From Cornus controversa (taxonomy: Eukaryota; Streptophyta; Magnoliopsida; Cornales; Cornaceae), in assembly GCA_026545225.1 (NCBI GenBank), contig CM048845.1, positions 31,308,001 through 31,372,000 of the forward strand: 64,000 nt of DNA. Reading direction: 5' to 3'. A program made the translations under genes and the position numbers. Positions 1 to 12,189 of the stretch are shown here, piece by piece. The notes under the pieces are model-generated. The model was not told the origin of the DNA, did no database searches, and saw only the letters and a program-made list of their open reading frames with translations. Within the stretch, counting starts at the first letter, position 1. Every line of letters begins with the position of its first letter.

Positions 1-552
1 ACCTGCCCTATCTTCTTACATCTTTTGATTCAAATTGTGGAAGGATTGTACTACTCGAATAGAGGGTGGGGCAGAGATTTAAAGAAGTTTTCTTATATCA
101 AAATACCCTATCTTCTTGGGCGGGGAGGTAATATCAGGTATAGAGTTTGTTTCTCTCTGCCAAAAGAATATTGGTTGCGTAAAAAATAAAAGAAAAAAAA
201 AGAAGAAGAAATTGTCCCTCTCTATGCCTTTGTGTTTGCAGATTCTTAATTGTGTTCTACCATCTATTTTATGCACGAACTTCTATTTATGTCCATGAAT
301 TTAAATTTGACACATTCACGAATTTTTTTTGCAGCAAATTGTACAAATTTCATTGCTGAAAGTGTTTCCTACTAAAAATGGTTACTTTAGGCCAGTCTAG
401 GGTAACCATTTTTTATGGATGTTTACAAATGCTTAATTAACATTTTCATTCATACTTCATCTAAAAAAAAAAACATTTTTCATGCATAATCCAGTCCTTG
501 AATTTATGAATTTAGTTTAGAATGTAGACTACTATAGATTTCTCATTCAAAC
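1..552. other. AT-rich intergenic DNA, no gene seen
   Basis: I see only short A/T-rich stretches and homopolymer runs, with no protein similarity, splice structure or terminal repeats. The last five bases (548-552, caaac) form the left target-site duplication of the TRIM that follows. Confidence 0.6.
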
Positions 553-1122
553 TGTAATACCTCGCTTCAACACATGGTATGATATTGTCCGCTTTGGGCT
601 TGAGCCCGCACGGTTTTGCTCTTGGGTTTTACCCCAAAAGGCCTCATACAATTTGAAGAGAATATACTACATATAAGCACATCGCCTTTTCCACACCCAG
701 GCAATGTGGGATTGAGCACCCTATACCCTGTCAGTGTGGTAGCTCAGGCCAGTGTCTGTCTTCGCACCCGCCCACTCACACTCGTCTACAAGGGTTACTA
801 CAATCCACCCCCCTACGAGGCCCGATGTCCTCATCGGCACACTTCCGGCTGGGTTCAGGGTTTGATACCAACTGTAATACCCAGCTCCAACACATAATAT
901 GATATTGTCCGCTTTGGGCCTAAGCCAGTACGGTTTTGCTCTTGGGTTTTACCCCAAAAGGCCTCATACCATTTGAAGAGAACAAACTACATCTAAGCAC
1001 ATCCCCTTTTCCACACTCAGGCGATATGGGATTGGGCACCCTGTACCTTGTTAGTGTGGTAGCTCAGCCTAGTGTCTATCTTCGCACCCGCCCACTCACA
1101 CCCGTCCACAAGGGTTACTACA
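553..1122 (-). mobile_element. TRIM retrotransposon, copy 1
   Basis: This is a terminal-repeat retrotransposon in miniature, read on the minus strand. Two 250-bp direct repeats (553-802 and 873-1122) flank only 70 bp of internal DNA. On the minus strand each repeat starts TGTAGTAACC and ends GTATTACA, giving TG...CA ends. Next to the upstream repeat the internal DNA has a decayed primer-binding site (TGGTATCAAACC, two changes from the initiator-Met tRNA type). Next to the other repeat it has a polypurine tract (TAGGGGGGTGGA). Flanking pentamers caaac and caaat agree at 4 of 5 positions. There is no coding capacity, so mobilisation would need proteins from another element. Short frames inside the repeats recur only because the repeat recurs. 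Confidence 0.85.
803..872 (-). other. TRIM internal domain with PBS and PPT
   Basis: This 70-bp spacer between the TRIM repeats contains, on the minus strand, the primer-binding site at its start (around 862-871) and the G-rich polypurine tract at its end (around 804-816). Nothing else fits in it. Confidence 0.75.
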
Positions 1123-2329
1123 CAAATAGGGGGATCCGAGTCAGAGGATGCTGAGTTATCAGATGGTAGGTTGATGACACTAAGATATCTTGAGTTGGTA
1201 GATCAGCACAAAGATGGTAGGAAGTCGTGATCTTTTCCCTAATTGGGGCAGTTTTGGGTGCTGCGTTTCGATATTTTGGCCATAACTTTGGTTACGGGTA
1301 TCAGAATTGCTCATATGACCCCAATTCGGAAATCTCTCTTTGGCGCGCACGTCGGTGCATATCGTTTTTGAGGTCAAAATTCGCTGTTTTCCCTTCTGAA
1401 TTCCCATTTTTAGTTATTTTTTTTGTTTATGGTAATATTTCTTTTGTCCTTTAGGAAGTGATTTTGAACTCGATTTGGGCCAGATTTTTGACAGAATACT
1501 TCTTTTATTACGTATTTCATTGTGGCATGATTATTGGGATTTTGCTATTTTTGGTAAAATTTCAATAATGACGATTTTCAACTATATAACCCATCTTGTG
1601 GGCTGATTTTTGGAAGACTGTTGATTTTCATAATATTGAATTGAATACCAGATGATTTTCTCTATGTTTTGGGCAATTCTCTTGTGTTCTTCCCTGTGAA
1701 TTACCTGTTGACACTAGCTTATAGAATAATCATTATTCTGTCCGGTGTCAAATGAGCTCTTCAAATCATCTATTAACATAATTACAATTGTTGAGCACCA
1801 TCTTCAACAAACGATACCAAAATTAATTGTTGTATTACACATATTTGAGATGCGACTCGATATTAATCTACAATGAAAGACTTTGGATAACATAAACAAT
1901 GACATGAAACAAACTTTGTTGCATTGAGTCTCACCAACCATGTACTTGCATAAAAACATTTTCTATGCTTACACAAGAGTAAATCCAAGGTGTAACAATG
2001 TAGAGACATCAACGTATAGCTCCATTTGTCAACACAGAACAAAAAACAAAATATAGAGACATCTATGTATAGCTCCATTTGCCAACACAGAACAAAAATT
2101 CACACTCTAAAATCAATGCAGTTCCAGTATCTCAACCTCTTAAAATTTGCATTTACAACCCCACCAACTGATCACTGGGTAGCCAACTCCAGTACACATC
2201 CAAAAGCATGCAAAATTGATTTTAGATAAGTGTATAGCTTATTCTTGGACTGTGTTAGTGATGAAGATTATAAAATAGATGTTGGATGACATAAACAATG
2301 ACATGACACAAGGAGGTTAAAGTTGGGGA
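1123..2329. other. Intergenic, with a 53-bp tandem duplication
   Basis: No gene is recognised. A segment of more balanced composition (about 1180-1420) has no identifiable domain in any frame. At 2001-2098 a roughly 53-bp unit beginning tagagacatc is repeated once in tandem (second copy from 2054) with few differences. Confidence 0.5.
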
Positions 2330-4050
2330 TAAGTTACTCACTTATCAAAAGGGACGGTCAACTGTTTCCACCTGAAGCCCCTTTTTAGCACTTTTTTGTC
2401 CAAAATTCTCACCAACACTCATACATAACCAGTTCCAAAATGCAAAACTAATCTAACCACATACCAATCATCATTCAAATGATATTTCAACCTAATTAAA
2501 AACAAAATCTCATTTGATCATATCCATAAGCATATGCAATGAGATTCAAACCAATATTTTCCATTCATACCTCAAAAGTTATACATAAGCCACATGTAGC
2601 ACTTATTTGAAAACTAAATACACTAACATAACTCAAATGTAAATATAATATTTTTATCATAGTTCACATGCCACAAACTGGCATGGACATTTATATACAT
2701 ATTCCATACGCAAAAATACTAAAGTATCCCAAAATATCTAAAAGTTCTCCTATGAGCTCCATTTGACTCGTCAAGTCCTTTCTATCATCCATGCCTTACC
2801 TAATAAAGGTTTAAGGGAGTAGGGTGAGCATACAACTATGCTTAGTAGAGATGACCAAATCAGCCTAAGTACCGGCCTACATGATATGCATCATGTCATC
2901 CCTACATTACATGACATGCTCAAATGTTTATGCTATCAACAAGGGAGTCATGCAACAAAATAGCAATTATACAAGTAACCACACACAACCACAAAACCAC
3001 ATAACATACGCCTTAAACTCACAATCAAAATCCTCCACATGAATCATCCATTGAAGAACCAAACTTATCCACTAACTTAACCACTTAACTTGACAATTTC
3101 TCGGAATGTCACAACGGGACTTTTCAACCTCATAACCCAAGATTTTCACAGCCACCGATTTTCACAACCACCAAGATTATCACATGTTAACACCCGTTAA
3201 CCTCAAGATTGTCACTACGGTTCCTCATCAATTGAAAACTGCCAATTGAAAGATAGGAGTTTGTTTTTTTACACCATTTGAAATCTACCAATTGGAACCA
3301 TAATCTCATTCCACCATCCATGCGTATCCATTCTCATAGTTTGACTTCCTCAACACTCATTCCACTTCCAACCCTCATCTCACTTTCCACCAAACAACCT
3401 ACACTAGACAAGCACAACATACATATAACATTGTATGCATTTCCTTCCATAACTAATATTAAATGCATTAACATGAAAAAATTACCCTTTTGATGCATTT
3501 TCAACATATGGCATTCAAGTTCATACAACACAAGTCGTAGTTTAAAGTAAGCTTAATGAACCTCATGCTTCTCAACTAATGGTTAAAGCATGTGGTAAAC
3601 ATCATTAATCTATAACTAGCATGCTAAATTCATAATTCTTCATGTGTTACATTTCTACACAAAACTCACATACATGCACAAAACTCAAATTTTAACATTC
3701 ATAGAAGTAACATGCTTCACCTACACGACATATGTCACACAGAGAACATTCCTAGTATGTTTAAACATAAAAGGACATCAAGAAAAAGCTTTCTACCTTC
3801 CTAAACCATGCTAATACTACCACAAATCACAAGAGATCCTAGAGAACCGATGAAAGGAAGGAGAAGACACACCTACCTCAACTTTGAAGAAATCATTAAA
3901 ACACTTCCCAAACATGTTCCAGGCACTCAAAACATTTTTAACATCACTCAAAATGCATTTATGACAATTATGACACGAAGAATGCAAGCCGGCCAAAATT
4001 TGTCACGGTCTCTACAATATGTTTCCTAATTTCATACATAATCGCATTTG
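2330..4050 (-). repeat. Possible gypsy-type LTR or leader sequence
   Basis: This long non-coding, C/A-rich block has the look of the large LTRs of plant chromovirus (Tekay/Del-like) elements. A stretch around 2800-2880 (ggagtagggtgagcat) recalls the aggagtgagctcacaag motif at 40.17 kb in the other candidate. No complete ends, target duplications or coding domains are visible, so the class is only a guess. Confidence 0.3.
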
Positions 4051-5640
4051 GAAATTAGGAGAAAAAAAATTGAGATAAGATGAACTGTGGATACATGGAA
4101 ACGATTTCAGGACGGTCCACTACAACGGGTCAATAATGGCTTCTACATTACATTGTGTCAGCTTCACGGGACGTTAGAATGGATGATGAACCAAATCATT
4201 ATTGGCATCACTGGTGTGCGGTCTCTATGGACCATGTTTAGATGATGAACTGTCAACTTGGACAACTTTTGAAGTTAAAAGAATATGGCTTGAATACTAA
4301 ATTATTGCATGAGACTTCCTGTCTTAACACTTGGCCTTTAATTTGCGAATAACACTATAATGCCCCCTTCATGGTGGATAGGGGGAGCTCAAGATTGAAG
4401 CCCATATTTTGGGTTCTGTAGTAGCAGAGGACCCGTTATAATGGTTCTGCCAATGACAGTAAAATTATACAGATCCATTTTTTGCAGCACTAACTAGATC
4501 GCATTGATTTGAATCCTTATCATTCGTTGGAAAGAGAGGGAATCCTTGGTCCTGGTAGGGGAGTGATAAATTCCTAGTCAGTTCCTCTGGTAGGAGAGAG
4601 AGTGTGTGTCCCACCCTTAGCGGGAGAGAGAGTTTTATTCTTACTAGGAGAGAAAAAGAGTCCAGTCCTTAGCAAGAGATAGAAAAGTCTTGTCTTTGGC
4701 AGGAGAGAGAAAGAGTCATATCCTTACTTTTTAGTAGGAGATAGAAGAGTCCTATCCTTGGCACCCAGGTGCATGGTACTCCATGGGTGGAGCAGTTGCT
4801 TCCTTTCTGATATCTCAAAGTAATATGCCCCCAGTCTGAATGACTTCGCAATATGCCCCACTAAAGGTAGCCATCTTGCTACATGATGCAATCTTTTATA
4901 AGAAGCCCATTACCATTTTTGTTTAGACTAGGAACCTAAATCACAAACTTGTTTTCTTGTCAGTTGGCCACTAGGCTGATTCAGCAAGTGCAAGGTAGGG
5001 TATGCCACACTAGTACAAGGCAATGCTTGTCTACTAGAATAAGGCAAGGTGTGCAATGCTAAAGGGTGTGTCTTTTGCTGTTCACAATTGATTAGATCGA
5101 ACTTTGGTAGTTGATTTCCCCTGTAGAATATGCCAGATGGGGACCTTAATACAGAAGCCTCTGAATTGTCTAATGGTTGGGGATCTTCGAAGACGTAGAT
5201 GCCCCCAGACTGTACAGTTATAGCGATTAATTTTTGACTGTGTCCAACCAGATCGCATCGAAATGTAGGAACTAATCGTTTCTCACGGACGGTGCCAACT
5301 GATGAAACAAAAATTCGCACGATCCGATTTAGCGTCGGTTGCCTGCAAAATAGAGAATTTAGGACCAAACCGATGGGTGCCAGTCGGGTACACTCCGATA
5401 ATCAAGTCAATGGTTGATGATATAAAGCAGAAAGTAAATTTGTTTGTGATTTAGGCGTACTTTTGGGTGTTCCCCGACTCTCTTTTTTATAGGAGAGTGT
5501 CGGTAATAGTGTTTATTTATGAAACCAGTTCCCTTAGCTTCTCCACCACGTAACAGGAGTTATTGCATGACAGGTGTGGTTATCCTTATCCACTGAGTCC
5601 TTTGACCCCTTTGGCCTTGTACTTCTTGTCATTCTAAATT
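4051..5640. repeat. Unclassified repeat with a GGAGAGA minisatellite
   Basis: Between about 4540 and 4760 an imperfect unit of roughly 35-45 bp, built around aggagagagaaagagtc and alternating with ccttagc, recurs five or six times. A 146-codon minus-strand frame over 4928-5368 has no domain I recognise. The surrounding text (ggtgccaactgatgaa, then a segment ending in a short TTTTATAGGAG-like element) resembles non-coding parts of plant LTR elements. I do not call a gene. Confidence 0.35.
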
Positions 5641-6480
5641 TTTAAATAAAAATTGATTTAAACAGAATCTCTATCCCTCTCAGCCGCAAAATAACAAAGG
5701 ATTTAAACAGAATCCACTAATTCTCCCAACAACAAAATTGATGTAGACCCCAACCAGAATCTACTATCCCTCTCAACAACAAAATTGTTGGTTACTCAAA
5801 AAATATAAGTATAATAAAATATAATACAATGAATAAAAAAATTATAAATAAAAATAGAATAAATACAAAATTATATGTCAATACGAATAAATTTTTTTAT
5901 AAAATAAAATGAATAAAAACATATATATAAATATAAAGATATATAATAATAATAAATAAATATATAATATATATAAGAAGAAAATACAGTAAAATAAGAG
6001 TTATATATAAATACAACTATATATAATATAAAAATATAAAAGAAAATAAAACGAGTATATATAACAACATATGACAATTACCAAAAACATGTAAATAGTT
6101 AGAATTTATGACAATTACCAAAACATGCAAATGCGTAAAAGTAAATTTTTAATTAAAATAAAGTCCTAACAAATATAAGTTCGGAGGAAAGAATAATCAT
6201 AAAATATGCAATATTGCATTTATGTTGGTTAAAATGTTTTGGAACCATAATACTCAAACCTAATTTTTAGTCAAAGATACTACAATTTTTTTAAAAAAAT
6301 AATAATTTTGGATTACCAAACATATTTTCAGATTTGTGCTTTCAAAATTTAAAACAACATATGACTTTGCCAAACGTATTCTATTTTTTATAGAAATGAT
6401 AGCACAACATGCTTTCATATTTTTATTTTTCGAAAATCAGGAAATGGAATCTGACAGTATTACTAAACAACCCCTAAACG
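5641..6480. other. Very AT-rich DNA, no gene
   Basis: About 5780-6130 is almost pure A/T with TATATA and ATAAATA runs. Just before it (5640-5780) the phrase aacagaatc...ctctca..aacaaaattg recurs three times imperfectly. Apparent ORFs here are low-complexity Tyr/Ile/Phe strings. Confidence 0.5.
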
Positions 6481-6859
6481 AATTGACTCCAGAGATTTAG
6501 GACCTACTTGGTTTGTATCTCCCAAAACAGTTTTTGTTTTGGGAGTTAAAAAAACTAAAAACTCTATTTTGGTTCTACTTGGTTCTCTTTTTGAGAAACA
6601 ATTTTTATAAAATTGAGTTTCAACAGTTATGATTTTTGGAGAACCAAAAAAGTTGTTTTGGCTGTTTTGAGAACACAGAGATTGCTTATGAAAAACATAG
6701 AGAACAACTTAAACTTAAAAGAAAACCTTTAAAAAATGTAACCAAACTTATTGTTTATAACATCACTCACCCAGCCGCACAACATCTTCTCTCCAACAAC
6801 TCTCTCTCTCTCCTTTTTCAAGCTCTATCAGAGCTTTCTCTCTCGAATAACGGCGAGAT

Positions 6860-7430
6860 TGTAATACCCCGCTCTAACACATGGTATGATATTGTCCGCT
6901 TGGGGCCTGAGCCCGCACGGTTTTGCTCTTGGGTTTTACCCAAAAAGGCCTCATACCATTTGAAGAGAACATACTACATATAAGCACATCCCCTTTTCCA
7001 CACCCAGGCGATATGGGATTGAGCACCCTGCACCCTGTCAGTGTGGTAGCTCAGCCCAGTGTCTGTCTTCGCACTCGCCCACTCACACCCGTCTACAAGG
7101 GTTACTACATTCCACCCCCCTACGAGGCCTAATGTCCTCGTCGGCACACTTCCGGCTGGGTTCAGGCTCTGATACCAACTATAATACCCTGCTCCAATAC
7201 ATGGTATGATATTGTCCGCTTTGGGCCTAAGCCCGCACGGTTTTGCTCCTAGGTTTTACCCTAAAAGACCTCATACCATTTGAAGAGAACATACTACATA
7301 TAAGCACATCCCCTTTTCCACACCCAGGCGATGTGGGATTGAGCACCCTGTACCCTGTCAGTGTGGTAGCTCAGCCCAGTGTCTGTCTTTGCATCCGCCC
7401 ACTCACACCCGTCCACAAGGGGTTATTACA
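6860..7430 (-). mobile_element. TRIM retrotransposon, copy 2
   Basis: This is a second copy of the 553-1122 family in the same orientation. The repeats are 6860-7109 and 7180-7430 with a 70-bp internal domain between them. Its primer-binding site is intact on the minus strand (TGGTATCAGAGC, around 7166-7177) and its polypurine tract is present just inside 7110. The right repeat has one change in its terminal dinucleotide (TATAATAC on the plus strand). The flanking pentamers gagat and agaca do not match, so the insertion site has mutated or been rearranged. No protein is encoded. Confidence 0.85.
7298..7339 (-). promoter_or_regulatory. snRNA-type USE and TATA box in the TRIM LTR
   Basis: On the minus strand the LTR contains ATCCCACATCG (7339-7329), an exact match to the plant snRNA upstream sequence element RTCCCACATCG. 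After 25 intervening bases it has TTATAT (7303-7298). Plant snRNA genes use a short USE-TATA spacing of about this size for RNA polymerase III and a spacing about ten bases longer for polymerase II. The arrangement is seen directly; that it drives transcription is inference. Confidence 0.55.
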
Positions 7431-8690
7431 AGACAATGCTGACCAGTGTCAACAACCGATGGCGAGATGCTTCAGTGAAGACAGAAGATTATGACAGAAC
7501 TTTTCAAATGAAGAGATTCGAGCCACCGGTGACGAAACAATGAGTGGTGAAGATTTGATGAATGTTTTAGATGCTTGCTCCACTGACGAAGAGGAAAAAT
7601 GACAGGCTATGGCGACGGCGATCAACAAGGGACTCAACTAATGGATGCATCTATCTATAAAACTAGGTTTCTTCAAAGCCCAATGGAGGGTTTCATCTTT
7701 ACTGTAACTATCCATCAATCCACAACAAATGTCCCAATCTATATAAAAAAGAAAAAAAGAAAAAAGGACCAACAAAAATTATTGGGCTCATCTTTGCTGG
7801 AGATGAGATTAGACCTGCGATTTGGTTTCAAAGTCTTGCAGCTAGGGTTTTTCCGTTCCATTGTTACACTTGAGGGAGGAAAAGAAAATTAGGAAAGAGA
7901 GAATTTGGTTGGTTGTGAACTTTTTCTCATGGGTCTGTCGTGATCTGATTTTTGTTTTTTTTTTCTTTTTAATTTCTTACTTTGAAAGTAGAAAGAGTCT
8001 CAATGACAGCTATATGGAAATACTCAAATATAAATCTATACAACTTTTGAAGGTTTAGTACTTGGGTCTCAATATATAATTTAACATCTATTTATTCATA
8101 TTTTGAAGGTTCACTCTTGATCAACAAATTATATATTAACTACTGCCTATCATCCAGAATGAGCCTAGTTGATCACCATGCATTAACTGTGACAAAGTTT
8201 CATTAGGATTAAGTTTAATTTATATACAATATTTGATTATAGATTTTAATTTGCAAGTGTAGAAGAGCTAAGAAAAATTAGGAAGTGTAACAGAGCTAAG
8301 ACTAGCTTATATGAGCTTTGTTAGCATGCACTGCAATGTAGCAAATATATCTCTTACACCATGGTTGGAATTTTATTTAAACATGTCATATTATATTTGT
8401 GTAATTTTTATTAAGTTAAAAACACTAATTTAAAAGTAATGCACCTTTAACACTTATGAATAAAAATTGCAATATTAGATTTAAGAAAAATAAAGTAAAA
8501 ATTATTCTTTGAAAACTGGCCAGTAGATACAACCAAGTAGATTTATGAGTTTTTGTTTTCTGAAAACTGTTTTATAGTTTTACCAACCAAGCATATTTTT
8601 AAACTAAAAAAATTGAAAACTATTTCGGTTTTGATTCTCTGAAAATTGAAAAAATAGAAAACAGAAAACTGTTTTAAGGATGATTTTGAG

Positions 8691-10576
8691 TCGGTTAGGA
8701 GATAAAGTGTTGTGGTTAGTTATCTTTAAATTACATTGATACCCTTCTAATATCGAATAAATACCATATTTCTATCATTTTTCAAAAAATCACTCTTTGA
8801 AACTTTGCATGTACTTTGTTCGTTATTGGTTTAAAAAGTTGAAACCCTGTATTAACGACGAGTACCCATTATGTTTAATTTCCTCTAATATCTCAAGTAA
8901 AGACTTGCTTTTAAAATTTATTAAAACCATCTCAAACAAACTCTAATATCACCCTTGACACAATTATTTTAAAATTATCTTAGGCAAAGCATTGCTTTTA
9001 ATAGCATTATTGCGGCTTTATATATATGATTTGTCATGTCGAGTTGCTCATTCCAATAATAAAAATGAATGGTAGGAGATGCAGAAAAGGTTTTCAAATG
9101 GAGAGATGACCATTCAGACATAAAAAAGATATGATAGGACATGTAGAAAAGGTTTCAAGTGGATTTTACGAAGGCTTTTTGATGGTCCTTTTTCAATATT
9201 TTACTGTATTAGACTCCCAAGTGTTCTGTTTTTTAAGGTGAGAGTTTTGATTTAATTAGTCCATCAAGTTTCAATACTTCTTGATCATATAATAATTTTC
9301 CTATAAAAAAAGTTTATTAACAATACCTTTGGATGAATAAATGAATGTTTATAAGGAATTTAAGAGAGAAAAAGTGAAGAAATTTTTTGTTAAAATTTCT
9401 TTTACGTTAATTCTAAAAACAATTTTTTTTAAAAAATAAAACATAACAAATTTATATGAATAAGTTGTTCTTTGGAACCAAATCAGAATTGCCTCGTTTT
9501 CCAAACAGACATTTTCTTCGAAATCGGCCCAGCACCATTGGGCCCTTGGCCTGAGAGGTATGACCTCCACCATTGGGTCCTTGACGGTTCAAGGACAGAT
9601 GTGACAGCGCGTTACTTACTTATTTGAAAGAAAAAAAACATAAAAATCATTTGCTTTTACATCTTTGCCTTTTCATGGGAAGGAAAATATGTATTTTAAA
9701 ATTTTATCAATTATTTAATATCCTGACCTTATAAAAGTGCATTTAGTCCCTTACTAAACACAATTAACTTTTTTTTAATAGATTATGTAGAACACATTGG
9801 TGATGCCTATATAGAGCATTTATAGTTTAGGAGCAAGCACTAATACTTTTTTTTTTGATATCATGACGGTATCGAATGCTCAGATACGTTTTAAATACGT
9901 GAATATAATTCGAACAAGTGTCAAATACGGTTAGAAGTATTCTGAATTTTGAATATCTTATTTTTTAATTAGACATGGCTGGAACACAGTAAATATACGC
10001 TTTGGACATTTTCAGGACACGATAGAGTGATTTTATAATTTTTTTTTTCAAAAGAATGGAATTCAATGCCATTTAAAATATATTATCAGTTAATTAAAAA
10101 AAGAATACAAATTTTAGAAATAAAAAATAACAAAAATTTATTTTGATATTTTAAATTAGTAATTTCATTTATGATTCTATGAATAAAATTATCAAAAATT
10201 ATTACTTATATATATAATAATATATAATATATATATGTTTTTTTGCGTATTCACGGTACATTCGTATCTTATTGTTTTTAAAATTAATGCATCTTGTATT
10301 TGTAGTGCGGTGTTCTTATCTAAGTTTCTTAGGTTCCGACACGTTTTAGAAAATAGAGAATAGCCGGATTTGAGATGACAAGACACTCGTAGTTGCAAAG
10401 CTAAGCAAAACACATGGCTTGTCAGTGATGTAAATCAGGGCCAAATTTCACTATTTTTTCATAGTTTTTGTCTCTTAGAATAGGTCCCATTCAATTTAAT
10501 GATTTAAGATCTTATCCTAGTTTTTTCTTTCGTCATGTGTCATTAACCTACAAGATAATATGCTAATGCTTATTTC
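8691..10576. other. AT-rich intergenic DNA, no gene
   Basis: I found no domain, long frame or paired terminal repeat. A short GC-richer patch at about 9520-9600 and scattered text at 9850-10420 could be old transposon debris but cannot be classified. Confidence 0.5.
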
Positions 10577-11335
10577 CAGGACAGCTCAACGTAAATGGCC
10601 TTGGACAAAAATTATAAAAAGTGATATTTTAATATTTAACATATTATTTTTTATATAATTTTTACTTAAATTTTTTGTCATTTGACAAAATTATCAAGAA
10701 TTTTTTTTTGAGATTAAATTAATTAATTTATTATTATATTCTTTTTAAGTCTTTCATATTCTGATTCATACATTCTAGTAAACATATTCTAATATTCAAT
10801 AATATAACTAATAATAATTACAAACAAAATATATATGATAACAAAAAATAATAAAACTATAAAATAATTTAAGTTATTTTGTAACTTGTAACTTGAAAGC
10901 TTTCAATAAATTTATGGTTGTAATAAGTGGAGAAAAGAAATACGTTGCAACAAAGAGGAGAGAGATAAAGATTAGAGAGTTGTGAGAGAATAGAAAAGAT
11001 AAAGCTTGCAATGACTGAGGAGGAGAAATGTCAAAAACATGTGGAGTAAGGACAAAAGATAAAATTAGTAAAACTTTTAATTTCCTATAATTATCGGTTA
11101 GTGTGATGAGCATTACTTACAACATTTTGGCAGGTGTAATGAGGGGAGAGATAATTGTTTTTTAGAAAATTGCCAAATTGGTTGGGTTTTAATGATAAAA
11201 GGAAAAAAAAATTTAAAAAGGCTAATAATACTAGATTAATTTTTTCCTAAAATTTTTATAATATACAATAAAAATATATTTTGAAACCCTTCTATTGACT
11301 CTCGCCTTAAACCAACACTAAGTCAGCCGGCCCTG
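10577..11335. mobile_element. Non-autonomous hAT-like relic 1
   Basis: The left end reads CAGGACAGCTCAAC followed by GGCCTTGGACAAAA. The right end reads AGTCAGCCGGCCCTG. These resemble the CAGGGCCGGC-type termini of plant hAT elements, in which a ggcctt(g/a)gg motif follows inside the left end. The interior is AT-rich with no transposase. Possible 8-bp flanks (cttatttc and cacatttg) agree at only 5 of 8 positions. Confidence 0.45.
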
Positions 11336-11415
11336 CACATTTGCAACAAGCAGCTCAAAACAAAACCTCAGAGGCCACAAACACCGAAATTACAGAACTT
11401 AGAGTTCAACCACCT

Positions 11416-12189
11416 TAGGGCCGGCTAGACCCTTAGACAACAGTTGCCTAAGGCCCCAAATTATTTTATTTCTCTAATAAGAGTTCTTAAATTTTTATTT
11501 GCTAATATTATTAGACTTCCTAAAATTTTTGTTTCCTTGTAGTGATAATAGGCCTCAACATGGTAAAAATTTAATAATAAATCCAAATAATTTAATTTTT
11601 TTTAAAACTTGTAATTTATATCATTATCTCAAAACCTTCCTTCTCTTTCTCTCCATTGATAATTATAAAAAATTAGGAATTATGAAACTTTCCGTCTTCT
11701 CCTATTTACTTTTATACTTTTTTCACTATTCCTCACGTTTTTTGTTCTCTCATTACAACAATTTTTTTGTTATAATGAATAAAATAACAAGAAGTTTAGA
11801 TGAGAAATCAATAAATGAACAACCAAGTCATCTAAAAGAATTACCAGAAAATAATACAATAATAAAAAATATATATATTAGCGACTTAGAATCATAATGA
11901 TAATCAAATGTGTAATAAAAAAATTCTTTGCGAATAAGATGAAAAAAAATGAAAATCTTATTCAAAAATCATATTCTATTCCAACAAATAGATATTTATA
12001 TATTGAAAAAATATCATTAAAAATTAAGAAATGTTTTAGTAGAAAATGGTCCAATTAAATATAATAATTTCAATAAGAATAATATTTATATAAATATTAT
12101 TAATTAGTATTTGATATTAAAATTTTATAAGTTAAATGATCACTCTTATATTTTTCACCTAAAACCTCAAATTATGTTAAGCCACCCTG
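11416..12189. mobile_element. Non-autonomous hAT-like relic 2
   Basis: This begins TAGGGCCGGCTAGACCC with gcctaaggcccc just inside, and ends with ttaagccaccctg, a degenerate inverse of the start. It lies about 80 bp from relic 1 and has the same AT-rich, non-coding build. A plus-strand frame of 132 codons (11499-11897) inside has no recognisable transposase motif; its last third is Ser/Glu/Asn-rich and its first part hydrophobic. I treat it as chance or an unidentifiable remnant. Confidence 0.4.

Larger units (their letters stand above)
6483..8690. mobile_element. Possible large non-autonomous DNA element hosting TRIM 2
   Basis: The left edge contains ctacttggtttgtatct (about 6507). The reverse complement of the right edge (about 8530-8560) contains ctacttggttgtatct. 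Both are followed inward by T-rich aaaact/gttttc text, consistent with degenerate terminal inverted repeats. The interior includes a CT-rich leader-like stretch (6780-6850) and a few hundred bases of more balanced composition (7430-7900) with no open frame longer than about 100 codons. The superfamily cannot be assigned. Confidence 0.3.

Noticed and set aside
616-1154. Repeated frames starting MLLGFTPKGLIPFEEN (also at 6923 and 7243)
   Set aside because: They fall entirely inside TRIM LTRs and recur because the LTR recurs; an LTR-only element encodes no protein.
4928-5368. 146-codon minus-strand frame as a hypothetical protein
   Set aside because: Surroundings look like non-coding repeat DNA, no motif is visible, and there is no splice or promoter support.
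11499-11897. 132-codon frame as a possible small gene
   Set aside because: It lies inside a hAT-like relic, is AT-rich throughout and has no recognisable domain.
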